A stretch of DNA of 32,274 nt from an uncultured Bacteroidales bacterium (GTDB taxonomy: Bacteria > Bacteroidota > Bacteroidia > Bacteroidales > UBA932): NCBI GenBank assembly GCA_945868745.1, contig CAMBMK010000015.1, positions 1 through 32,274 of the forward strand, in the 5' to 3' direction. Below are positions 1 through 6,166 of the stretch, piece by piece. The notes under the pieces were generated by a model that saw only the letters and a program-made list of their open reading frames with translations, was not told where the DNA came from and did no database searches. The translations under genes and the position numbers were made by a program. Each line of letters begins with the position of its first letter. The stretch's first letter is position 1.

Positions 1-55
1 CCCATCCTACACTACTGTAGGGCATATCCCCGTTCCAGGTGAATTTCACGAAGGC
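1..55 (+). repeat. 55-bp intergenic repeat, copy 1 (touches window edge)
   Basis: These 55 bases recur without mismatch at 386-440. The unit contains the imperfect palindrome CTACACTACTGTAG followed by the core CCGTTCCAGGTGAATTTCAC. Because it begins at base 1, the true unit may extend to the left. No coding frame is supported. I read it as a dispersed non-coding repeat; the family is not recognised. Confidence 0.85.
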
Positions 56-224
56 AGGCTTTCGCCTGACAAAGCCTCTTAACCCCCTGTCGCTGCGCGA
101 CTTTCCCCCTTTTAGGGGGATACGGCCTCGCTATCGCTTCGGTCGGTGGCTCCACTGCGTCGATTTTCAAGGAAAATCTCGCTGACGTTCCGCCACGGCG
201 CCTGATGGCGCCCAGGAATCTGGG
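55..224. other. Cluster of six short perfect hairpins
   Basis: Six perfect inverted repeats follow one another: CAGGC/GCCTG (55-68), GTCGC/GCGAC (89-101), TCCCCCT/AGGGGGA (104-120), GATTTTC/GAAAATC (162-178), GGCGCC/GGCGCC (197-212) and CCCAG/CTGGG (211-224). Loops are 3-4 bases. No open frame of quality crosses the stretch. It may be a structured RNA, a compact dispersed repeat element, or the folded end of a decayed mobile element; the sequence does not decide which. Confidence 0.6.
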
Positions 225-280
225 TCACGTTGACATTCCGGCTGTATGGCATCCCCATAATCACCTTGGGCATTCGATTC

Positions 281-308
281 CCCTCCCGTGAAAATCACCT
301 GGAACGGG
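281..308 (-). repeat. Inverted copy of the repeat core
   Basis: Read on the minus strand this segment matches the core CCGTTCCAGGTGAATTTCAC with only small differences, flanked by CCC/GGG runs. A shorter inverted piece (CACCTGGAACG) lies at 370-379, and a degenerate direct piece (CGTTCCCGGTGGA) at about 342-355. The core therefore occurs in both orientations in this patch. Confidence 0.7.
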
Positions 309-385
309 CAGACCTTCTACAGGTACCTGTGGGGCACTCTCGCGTTCCCGGTGGAGACAAATTGCCCTCACCTGGAACGCCAACC

Positions 386-440
386 CCCATCCTACACTAC
401 TGTAGGGCATATCCCCGTTCCAGGTGAATTTCACGAAGGC
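386..440 (+). repeat. 55-bp intergenic repeat, copy 2
   Basis: Base-for-base identical to positions 1-55. It is followed after 16 bases by a third, partial copy of the core at 457-489. Identity without mismatches over 55 bases in otherwise decayed sequence suggests recent duplication or continued exchange. Confidence 0.9.
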
Positions 441-456
441 GATTGCTGGCAAACTT

Positions 457-489
457 CCCCGTTCCAGGTGAATTTCACGAGGGCAGGCT
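457..489 (+). repeat. Partial third copy of the repeat core
   Basis: Matches 29-60 of copy 1 with a single A/G change in the AAGGC/AGGGC segment. The first part of the 55-bp unit, including its palindrome, is missing. The following bases to 601 carry a small hairpin (ATTGGA/TCCAAT, 496-515) and a C4-T6-G4 hairpin (524-537), but no gene that I can support. Confidence 0.75.
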
Positions 490-601
490 GGTGCCATTGG
501 ACTTCGTCCTCCAATAGAGCTTACCCCTTTTTTGGGGGAGATTTCGGACTCGAACTTGCTTGGATTTGTGGAGTTGAGAGGAGAGAGAACGTGAAATGTT
601 A

Positions 602-946
602 TTACTTCCCAGTGGCCGCCTTTGTTCGGGCCAATACGGCGATTTTCCCGATAGTTTTCAGTTGTTTCAACTGATAGTAAACACCATCAGCAGTAATTCC
701 ACAAATGGCCGCAAGCTCTTTATTTGTCAAAAAAGGGTTCTTCGTGATTGCATCAATAATTAACTCACTAGTCTTTGTCGTAGTTTCTGTCGTAGTTTCC
801 ACTATTCCCGCATTACCTTCCAATCCGTGTAAGCTCAACACCATCTCCACTCTGTCCGGGTCATAAATCTCCCGAATCTGCGGCTTTGGCCATTTGTTCT
901 CTTTCCATCCTTTGGTAATGGTGTCCGCGCCGCTGCCGTGAACAAA
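602..946 (-). pseudogene. C-terminal remnant of an AlbA_2 / divergent-AAA (RecG-like, Schlafen-type) regulator
   Basis: Read from 946 down to 602 the frame stays open after a stop at 947-949. It gives about 114 residues with FVHGSGADTITKGW near the start and a C-terminal winged-helix segment containing PFLTNKELAAICGI and GVYYQLKQLKTIGKI. The GSG...KENxxPxP block followed by a winged helix is typical of the C-terminal part of AlbA_2/divergent AAA_4 proteins. The N-terminal AlbA_2 domain is absent, so this is a 5'-truncated piece. A GTG at 850 could start a shorter ORF, but the homology runs upstream of it. Base composition is more AT-rich than the genes to the right, consistent with transferred DNA. 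The family call is from memory of motifs, not a search. Confidence 0.6.
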
Positions 947-951
947 CTAAG

Positions 952-1272
952 CTATTTTCTATTGATAATACTATTCTCAATTTCCTGCAATTCAAGCATA
1001 TCTTGCCTATCTGCCTCCAAAGCTTCATATTCACGCCTCCTCTGGTCATATTGTTCATAAATATCTCTGACGCGTTTTTCCATCACCTGATTGGAAATTC
1101 GCCCTGCGTCAGGCAATATGGTCTGGTTTTGAAATGTCAGCATTGCATCGACGTTATTGCGCCAAAAACTCATTGTGAGATCAAGACGCTCTTTTACACG
1201 TAGTTCAGCCGATTCAAGAAAGATTGTGACAATTCGGTTTAATTTATCCAGTTCGCTCTCTTGAAGGGTAAT
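952..1272 (-). pseudogene. C-terminal remnant of a RhuM-family protein
   Basis: The frame is open from 1272 (stop at 1273-1275) to a stop at 952-954, about 106 residues. It begins with ELDKLNRIVTIFLESAEL and continues through FWRNNVDAMLTFQNQTILPD and AGRISNQV. The pattern LNRIV.xxLxxAEL, then W...LDxxLxF....IL..AG.IS, matches the conserved C-terminal third of RhuM (Fic/DOC-related) family proteins. The N-terminal two thirds are missing and no start is recognisable at the break. Its last codon lies two bases from the end of the AlbA_2-type remnant, so two broken genes abut. Confidence 0.6.
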
Positions 1273-1293
1273 TCATGGCAATGAATCCGGGAT

Positions 1294-1344
1294 AAAAAAG
1301 AAAGTCCGGCTCCGCGCCCGGCAGGGGAGTCCCTGCAGCGGGCG
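1294..1344 (-). terminator. Intrinsic terminator of the queC-DUF1343 operon
   Basis: On the minus strand a 12-bp GC-rich stem (CGCCCG at 1339-1344 with 1315-1320; GCAGGG/CCCTGC at 1331-1336 with 1321-1326) closes a 4-base loop with a two-base bulge. It is followed downstream by a T-rich tract (CTTTCTTTTTTAT, roughly 1292-1304). An outer CTCCGC/GCGGAG pairing may extend it. It lies about 157 bases past the stop of the last operon gene. Confidence 0.75.
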
Positions 1345-1389
1345 GCTGCGTGGGCGGAGTTGTGGAATACATAGGATGTAGTCTGGTAA

Positions 1390-1473
1390 ATCGGCACCGT
1401 GGAGAGCCTCGGCTCAATAGAAAGCACCTTCGTGATGGACGAGATCAAGATGACCTACGGAATCCATTTCTGA
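1390..1473 (+). pseudogene. Possible C-terminal tail of a lost outer-membrane beta-barrel protein
   Basis: After a stop at 1387 this frame encodes 27 residues ending MDEIKMTYGIHF before TGA. Codons look like those of the core genes, and the alternating hydrophobic pattern with a terminal Phe resembles a beta-barrel C-terminal signal. It may be the 3' stump of a plus-strand gene cut off by the debris to the left. It is short and could be chance, because it also lies in the 3' untranslated stretch of the opposing operon. Confidence 0.25.
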
Positions 1474-1500
1474 CTGCCGCAAACACTTCCTGGCAGTTGC

Positions 1501-2568
1501 CTATTTCATCCTCAGCGGCTGGTCATCGTAGAGGGAAAACCTCTTCGCCTTGCGGATCCATTTCTGCTCCTCAAGCTTGACGTGCTCCATAAGGTCCTGG
1601 TATGTAATCTCATCCGAATGGAGATAGGTGCTCATCACGCTGTCTGATAGCTTCCTGTCCAGCTCCGGGAACATCTCAAACTGCGAATACCTTCCGGAGA
1701 AGAATTTCATCAGCTTGAGCGTGTGGAGGAGCGAATGGTACTGCGCACCGGGCTGAAGCATGATTTGGTAGCCGTAGCAGCGCTGTCCGCAGTATCGTCC
1801 CGCTGACGGGGTGAATGTGCAGGTGCGCATCAGGACGCCATCCGGGACAGGGACACCCTCCATCGTAGGCTTGATGAAAGGTGCACCGATGTATTCGTAC
1901 GGCCTCGATGTGCCTATGGCCGGACTCACCGATGTGTTGTTCCACAGGCCTCCTCCGCTGTACATATGGCAGGTGAACATCCCCGGGATGTCCGAGGCCG
2001 GGGCAATCACCCACGGAAGAATGTCCCTTGTGGCTTCGCTTGCGAGGGCGGAAATCACGTGGAGAGGAAACTTCGCCCCTATCTCATTGCTGTAAAGGTG
2101 GCAGAGCTCTCCGAGCGTAAGTCCGTGACGGTGAGCTACTTTCGGTACCCATTGCTCACATTCCCCGGAAGGGATCGACCCTTCCACATAGCGTCCCGCA
2201 GGATTGATGTGGTCCACAACATACAGGGCGGGGGAGTCGTCACCCATTTCCTTGAGCATCGACATCAGGCGGAACACATCCTTTGTGTAGTTGAAATATC
2301 TCGATCCCACGTCCTGGATCTCCACGACCACTGCACTCAGCCCCCTGAGGTCGTCCATCGTGAAACCGATATGGTTGGTCCCCGGAGTCAGCTCCGAATC
2401 CATCGGTGCGAGGATGCGCTCGAGGTTGCCCCTCTCTGCAAACAGCTGATACATATACCTGTCGCGGCCCGTGTCCCAGCAGTTCTGGGTGCAGAAGCAG
2501 GCGACCGGCCCTGACGTCAGAGCCCTGTCCATCTGGTCCTCGAGAGGGGTTGTGCGGAACGAGAACAT
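1501..2568 (-). CDS. Cytoplasmic DUF1343 / NamZ-like (GH171-type) protein
   Basis: This 355-residue protein carries several DUF1343 landmarks: VVEIQDVGSRYFNY (about 86-99), INPAGRYVEGS, HRHGLTLGELCHLY, and SPAIGTSRPYEYIGAPFIKP, which matches the family's 'xGRGT..PFexiGAPfi' segment. Characterised family members (NamZ) are exo-beta-N-acetylmuramidases acting on peptidoglycan fragments. Two things are odd. There is no signal peptide, although many Bacteroidetes relatives are exported. Where the family usually reads Ala-Pro-Glu-His-Gly, this protein reads APMDSE and then skips a segment. It starts three bases after the stop of the GlmM-type gene, so the two are co-transcribed and a role in amino-sugar or wall recycling is plausible. 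Catalytic competence is uncertain, and a repurposed fold is possible. Confidence 0.8.
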   Translation of the reverse strand: MFSFRTTPLEDQMDRALTSGPVACFCTQNCWDTGRDRYMYQLFAERGNLERILAPMDSELTPGTNHIGFTMDDLRGLSAVVVEIQDVGSRYFNYTKDVFRLMSMLKEMGDDSPALYVVDHINPAGRYVEGSIPSGECEQWVPKVAHRHGLTLGELCHLYSNEIGAKFPLHVISALASEATRDILPWVIAPASDIPGMFTCHMYSGGGLWNNTSVSPAIGTSRPYEYIGAPFIKPTMEGVPVPDGVLMRTCTFTPSAGRYCGQRCYGYQIMLQPGAQYHSLLHTLKLMKFFSGRYSQFEMFPELDRKLSDSVMSTYLHSDEITYQDLMEHVKLEEQKWIRKAKRFSLYDDQPLRMK

Positions 2569-2571
2569 GGC

Positions 2572-4023
2572 CTACCGGATAATCTTTTCTGCAACGGCAA
2601 TCACTTCCCTTGCAAGCGCGTCGGCTTCCTCCCCAGTCGCGGCCTCGGCATAGATGCGGATGATCGGCTCGGTGTTGGATTTGCGCAGATGCACCCACTG
2701 CTTCTTCGATTCGAAGCTGATTTTCACTCCGTCGATGTCATTGATGTCCTCGGAGGCATAAACCTTCTTGAGCTCGTCGAGAATCCTGTCGATAAGGGCC
2801 GTGTCGCTCAGATCAATCCTGTTCTTTGCGATGACGTACTGCGGATAGGTCGCCTTGAGCGCGGAAACGCTCATCTTCTTGTGTGCCAGATTGCTCAGGA
2901 ACAGTGCCACCCCGGTCATCGCGTCGCGTCCGTAGTGGCTTGCAGGGTAGATCACCCCTCCGTTGCCTTCGCCTCCGATGAGGGCCGCCTCCGAATGCAT
3001 CTTCGTGGTCACATTGACCTCCCCGACAGCCGCAGCAACATATCTGCCGCCCCATTTCTCGGTGACATCGCGGAGCGCGCGGGACGAAGAAAGGTTGGAG
3101 CACGACACAGGCTTGTACGGCGCTGCTGCCTCCTCGAGCGAAATTCCCTCTCTTTCAGCCTTTTGCGCCAGACGTTCAAACAGATAGTCGGCAACACTGA
3201 CGAGGGTGTATTCCTCGACGAAAGGCTCTCCGTTTTCGCAGATGAAGGCAAGCCTGTCCACGTCCGGATCCACACTGATGCCGAGGTCCGCCTTTTCGCT
3301 TACGACGGTGCGGCTCAGCTCCTCGAGGTTTTTCGGGAGCGGCTCCGGATTGTGGGCAAATTCACCGGTCGGATTGCAGTTGAGCTCTATGCATTCCACT
3401 CCCAGCCTTTCGAGAAGACGCGGCATGATGATGCCTCCGACGGAATTGACGGCGTCCACGACAACCTTGAAACGGGCCTCGCGTACAGCCTCGGCATCAA
3501 CGGCTTCCAGTGCAAGTACGGAATCGATGTGCTCGTCCGTGAAATCACGCTCCTCCACCTGTCCGAGCTCATCGACCGGGGCGAAATCGAAATGCTCCTG
3601 CTCCGCGCAGTCAAGGATTGCCTGTCCCTCGGCGGCAGAAAGGAACTCACCGTTTTCATTGAGAAGCTTAAGGGCATTCCACTGGCGCGGATTGTGTGAA
3701 GCCGTGAGGATGATGCCTCCGTCAGCCCCGCAGAACCTTACTGCAAGCTCGGTTGTCGGCGTGGAGGCAAATCCGGCCTTTACCACATCGATGCCGCAGC
3801 CGATGAGGGTACCCGTGACGAGGTTCTCGACCATCTCGCCTGAAAGGCGCGCATCCTTTCCGACCACGACCTTATATCTCTCTCCAGAGGCTTTCGGCCT
3901 CCTCTCGCGCAGCTTTTCGCAATATGCATATGTAAATTTGACAATGTCAACTGGGGTGAGGCCTTCTCCCGGATTGCCTCCTATCGTGCCCCTGATTCCG
4001 GAAATGGATTTTATTAGCGTCAT
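2572..4023 (-). CDS. glmM: Phosphoglucosamine mutase-type phosphohexomutase
   Basis: A 483-residue alpha-D-phosphohexomutase of the Bacteroidetes GlmM type, expected to interconvert glucosamine-6-phosphate and glucosamine-1-phosphate on the way to UDP-GlcNAc. All four signature elements are present: the N-terminal ISGIRGT, the phosphoserine loop TASHNP with Ser109, the metal loop DPDVDR (252-257), the sugar loop GGEGNGG (350-356) and the phosphate loop RKSNTEP (447-453). Length and the MTLIKSISGIRGT start fit the family. It begins 18 bases after queE and is followed after three bases by the DUF1343 gene. Phosphomannomutase or phosphoglucomutase activity cannot be excluded, since the family is promiscuous and the sugar loop alone does not settle substrate. 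Confidence 0.85.
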   Translation of the reverse strand: MTLIKSISGIRGTIGGNPGEGLTPVDIVKFTYAYCEKLRERRPKASGERYKVVVGKDARLSGEMVENLVTGTLIGCGIDVVKAGFASTPTTELAVRFCGADGGIILTASHNPRQWNALKLLNENGEFLSAAEGQAILDCAEQEHFDFAPVDELGQVEERDFTDEHIDSVLALEAVDAEAVREARFKVVVDAVNSVGGIIMPRLLERLGVECIELNCNPTGEFAHNPEPLPKNLEELSRTVVSEKADLGISVDPDVDRLAFICENGEPFVEEYTLVSVADYLFERLAQKAEREGISLEEAAAPYKPVSCSNLSSSRALRDVTEKWGGRYVAAAVGEVNVTTKMHSEAALIGGEGNGGVIYPASHYGRDAMTGVALFLSNLAHKKMSVSALKATYPQYVIAKNRIDLSDTALIDRILDELKKVYASEDINDIDGVKISFESKKQWVHLRKSNTEPIIRIYAEAATGEEADALAREVIAVAEKIIR

Positions 4024-4041
4024 AATGATATAGCCTTTAAA

Positions 4042-4653
4042 CTATTTTATGTCCAGATATTTGTGTGTCTGGAGGCTCAGGCTCCAGATTGGGTGTGAAA
4101 GTACATATTGCACCGTCTCCGCGGTATTTGCGCAGGAGCACGGCTGCAGGTAGAAAAGCCTTGCATTGAAATGCTCCCATCTTTCGGGGTCCTGGCCCGT
4201 ATAGACGAGCTTCAGCTCATCGGCATACTCAATCACCGGCTCCGCACCCTCAATCCAATCGCTTTTTGGACTGAGCGTTATCCAGTCTATGCCCTGCGGA
4301 AGCGCCCGTGTGCCGTTGGTCTCCACATGGACATAGTACCCGTGCTCGTGAAGGGCCTCGACCAGCCCCTCATCCATCTGCAGGGACGGTTCCCCTCCGG
4401 TCACCACCACCTTGCGGCATCTTCCGCGCGACCTTCCGCAGCAGGAATCGTATTTCCCGCCGTTGCCGCCCGCCGCATCGATTTCAGCGATTATCCCGTC
4501 AATGGTCATCTCGCGGAATGAGGAGAAATCCGTGTCGCAGAAGGGGCATTTGAGATTGCATCCGGCAAGGCGCAGGAACACCATCGGCGTCCCGCTCCAC
4601 CTGCCTTCCCCCTGGAGGGAATAGAAAATCTCGTTGACCCTATAGGTCTTCAT
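4042..4653 (-). CDS. queE: 7-carboxy-7-deazaguanine synthase (radical SAM)
   Basis: QueE converts 6-carboxy-tetrahydropterin to 7-carboxy-7-deazaguanine in preQ0/queuosine synthesis. The 203-residue protein starts MKTYRVNEIF with the family's FYSLQGEG motif (10-17). It has the radical-SAM cluster cysteines C32-x3-C36-x2-C39 and the SAM-binding TGGEP (85-89). The longer open frame reaches 4800, but the Met at 4653 is where homology begins, giving a 14-base overlap with the end of queD. An unusual Gly/Arg/Cys-rich insertion (about 62-80, with C71, C72 and C79) sits between the CDTDF and TGGEP blocks. It lies in the queC-queD-queE cluster and leads directly into the GlmM-type gene. Confidence 0.93.
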   Translation of the reverse strand: MKTYRVNEIFYSLQGEGRWSGTPMVFLRLAGCNLKCPFCDTDFSSFREMTIDGIIAEIDAAGGNGGKYDSCCGRSRGRCRKVVVTGGEPSLQMDEGLVEALHEHGYYVHVETNGTRALPQGIDWITLSPKSDWIEGAEPVIEYADELKLVYTGQDPERWEHFNARLFYLQPCSCANTAETVQYVLSHPIWSLSLQTHKYLDIK

Positions 4654-4981
4654 CCTTTTCGTAGATTGCCTTGTTGTTTTCCGATTCCCAGACTTCCACC
4701 TTGTAGCAGTTCTCCACATGCTCGCACACCCAGCGGGCGATGTTCTCGGCCGTAGGGTTGAAAGGGAGCACCTCGTTGAGGTTGGTGTGGTCAAGGGCAC
4801 CGGCGATGTCCCTCTTGATGACGGTGAAGTCCGTCACCATCCCGTCCACGTTGAGAGTCTTTGACTTGCAGTGGACAATCACTATCCAGTTGTGTCCGTG
4901 CATGGCCTCGCACTTGCTCTCATAGGTGAGGTGGAGGCTGTGGGACGACGATATTTCGAGTCTTTTGCTGACGTAATACAT
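4640..4981 (-). CDS. queD: 6-carboxy-5,6,7,8-tetrahydropterin synthase
   Basis: QueD turns dihydroneopterin triphosphate into 6-carboxytetrahydropterin, the substrate for QueE. The 113-residue length fits the compact QueD/PTPS-I group. Zinc ligands are visible at H14, H28 and H30 (SSSHSL and MHGHNW). The catalytic Cys24 precedes HGHN in the CEAMHGH motif. The Asp-His pair is DHTNLN (64-69), and the substrate-anchoring PTAEN (76-80) and Glu99 (WES) are present. It starts 23 bases after queC and overlaps queE, so translation is probably coupled. Confidence 0.94.
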   Translation of the reverse strand: MYYVSKRLEISSSHSLHLTYESKCEAMHGHNWIVIVHCKSKTLNVDGMVTDFTVIKRDIAGALDHTNLNEVLPFNPTAENIARWVCEHVENCYKVEVWESENNKAIYEKDEDL

Positions 4982-5004
4982 ATAGAATTGGATGCTTCTT
5001 GAAG

Positions 5005-5646
5005 TTATTGTTCGTATTCTGTAGGGTCGAAGCCTTCGAGGGCTTCCTTTCTTTCATTGCAGGTGCCGCAGAGCCCGCAGTGCCTGGCGCGGCCCTCGTA
5101 GCACGAATATGTCCTTTCAAACGGGACTCCCTCTTCGCGGCCGATCAGCGCAATTTCCCTTTTTGTGATGTTGCAGAAAGGGGAGACTATGCTGATGCCT
5201 TCGAATGTGCCTGCCTTTGCGGCCGAAGAGATGGCATCGATGAATTCCGGGCGGCAGTCGGGGTAGATGGTGTGGTCGCCGGCGTGGTTGGCAATCAGCA
5301 CTGTGTCAAGCCCGTTGCTTTCGGCCAGCCCGACGGCCACCGAGAGCATGATGCCGTTGCGGAACGGAACCACGGTACTCTTCATGTTTTCCTCGTCGTA
5401 TTTGCCGTGAGGGATGTCCTCCTGACCTTCGAACATGCTGCTTTTGAAGTACTTGCCCATAAAATCGAGGGGGATCACGAGGTGGCGGATGCCGAGCCTG
5501 GCGCAGTTCCACCCGGCACATTCGAGCTGCGCCTCATCCTGACGCGAGCCGTAGGTGAATGTGACGGCAAGGGAAATCTCCTTCCTGTATCTGTAGAGGA
5601 GGACTGTCGAGTCCATACCTCCGGAATAGACGATGACTGCTTTCAT
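5005..5646 (-). CDS. queC: 7-cyano-7-deazaguanine (preQ0) synthase
   Basis: QueC is the ATP-dependent ligase that converts 7-carboxy-7-deazaguanine to preQ0. The 213-residue protein begins MKAVIVYSGGMDST, placing the PP-loop SGGMDS at residues 8-13. It ends with the four-cysteine zinc site C182, C190, C193 and C196. The open frame runs upstream to 5739, but those residues have no family resemblance and overlap a structured leader, so 5646 is the better start. It is first of the que genes; no queF, folE or tgt is seen here, so the remaining steps must be encoded elsewhere. Confidence 0.94.
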   Translation of the reverse strand: MKAVIVYSGGMDSTVLLYRYRKEISLAVTFTYGSRQDEAQLECAGWNCARLGIRHLVIPLDFMGKYFKSSMFEGQEDIPHGKYDEENMKSTVVPFRNGIMLSVAVGLAESNGLDTVLIANHAGDHTIYPDCRPEFIDAISSAAKAGTFEGISIVSPFCNITKREIALIGREEGVPFERTYSCYEGRARHCGLCGTCNERKEALEGFDPTEYEQ

Positions 5647-5663
5647 ATACAAAAACCAAAGTC

Positions 5664-5725
5664 CCGCAGATTGTTGTCTTCCAGACCGCCTGAAAGACCC
5701 GGGGAGCGGACGGCCCGCCCTGCGG
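5664..5725 (-). promoter_or_regulatory. Structured queC leader, possible three-way junction
   Basis: On the minus strand between rnpB and queC an outer stem CCGCAG/CTGCGG (5720-5725 with 5664-5669) encloses two perfect arms. Arm A is GCGG-loop-CCGC (5706-5718). Arm B is the 9-bp GTCTTTCAG/CTGGAAGAC hairpin (5676-5698). A T-rich tract follows just before the queC start. It could be an attenuator or ligand sensor for queuosine synthesis, or a terminator for rnpB. It does not show the preQ1-I pseudoknot layout I know. Confidence 0.5.
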
Positions 5726-5750
5726 AACATATCATTCACAATAAAAAAAA

Positions 5751-6066
5751 AGGCGGGGCCGTAAGCCGGTTTCTGTTGTTGTATCTGCCATTTATCTACG
5801 CAACCTACCCCCTGACATCAGGCGGGCAGCCCTCAACTGTCAGTATATTTGGTCTTGCAGGCCCTGCGGGCGTACCCCGATGCCATCGCTGACAACGGTC
5901 GTGGGCTCTTGCCCCACGTTTTCACCCTTACCGCTTGCGCGGCGGTTGTTTTCTGTTACGGCCCATATAAGATTGCTCCCATCTGCGATTTCCGCAGCAG
6001 GGTGCCCTTTCCTGTCCGGACTTTCCTCACCTTTCGGCGCGGCAGATCGTCCCGCCTTCCTTATAT
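5751..6066 (-). ncRNA. rnpB: RNase P RNA, bacterial class A
   Basis: The minus strand contains the universal RNase P blocks GAGGAAAGTCCGGAC (about 6014-6028) near the 5' end and ACAGAAACCGGCTTAC near the 3' end, with AGGGTGAAAACGTGGGG and AGAGCCCACG between them. The 5' GGAAGGCGGG pairs with the 3' CCCCGCCTT to form helix P1, fixing the ends to within a few bases. A run of Ts follows the 3' end. The RNA is the catalytic subunit that matures tRNA 5' ends. It lies divergent from pyrG and upstream of queC on the same strand. End coordinates are approximate. Confidence 0.95.
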
Positions 6067-6072
6067 CGTGTG

Positions 6073-6080
6073 CAAAGATA
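6073..6080 (-). promoter_or_regulatory. rnpB promoter -7 box
   Basis: On the minus strand the bases read TATCTTTG followed by C, matching the Bacteroidetes -7 consensus TAnnTTTG. They lie about 7 bases before the expected rnpB 5' end. A clear -33 TTTG is not obvious; TTTC occurs near 6101-6104. Confidence 0.6.
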
Positions 6081-6107
6081 AGTTTTTTTCGGCAACGCAG
6101 GAAAAAG

Positions 6108-6139
6108 TTTGGGAAAAACAAGAAATAACCCTAAATTTG
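6108..6139 (+). promoter_or_regulatory. pyrG promoter
   Basis: TTTG at 6108-6111 and TAAATTTG at 6132-6139, with a 20-base spacer, match the Bacteroidetes -33/-7 pattern. Transcription should begin near 6146, leaving a leader of about 20 bases before the pyrG ATG. It points away from the rnpB promoter only 28 bases to the left. Confidence 0.75.
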
Positions 6140-6166
6140 CATCCCTGTTAAGAGAAAAAATTCCAT

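Noticed and set aside
1..489. CRISPR-like array
   Set aside because: The repeats occur in both orientations with irregular spacing and no uniform spacer length, and no cas gene is present.
230..674. Three overlapping short ORFs on both strands
   Set aside because: They run through the repeat copies and hairpins, have no recognisable motif, and contradict one another in frame and strand.
2689..4033. Long plus-strand ORFs of 336 and 275 residues
   Set aside because: They are antisense shadows of the phosphohexomutase gene, whose signature motifs are complete on the minus strand.
5664..5725. Classical preQ1-I riboswitch
   Set aside because: There is no short hairpin followed by the A-rich tail that forms its pseudoknot; the element is larger and looks three-branched.
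5647..5739. N-terminal extension of QueC
   Set aside because: The extra residues do not resemble QueC and are encoded by the structured leader; the PP-loop starts at residue 8 from the Met at 5646.
5840..6151. Short ORFs over the rnpB region
   Set aside because: The sequence is explained by RNase P RNA, with its conserved core blocks and P1 pairing.
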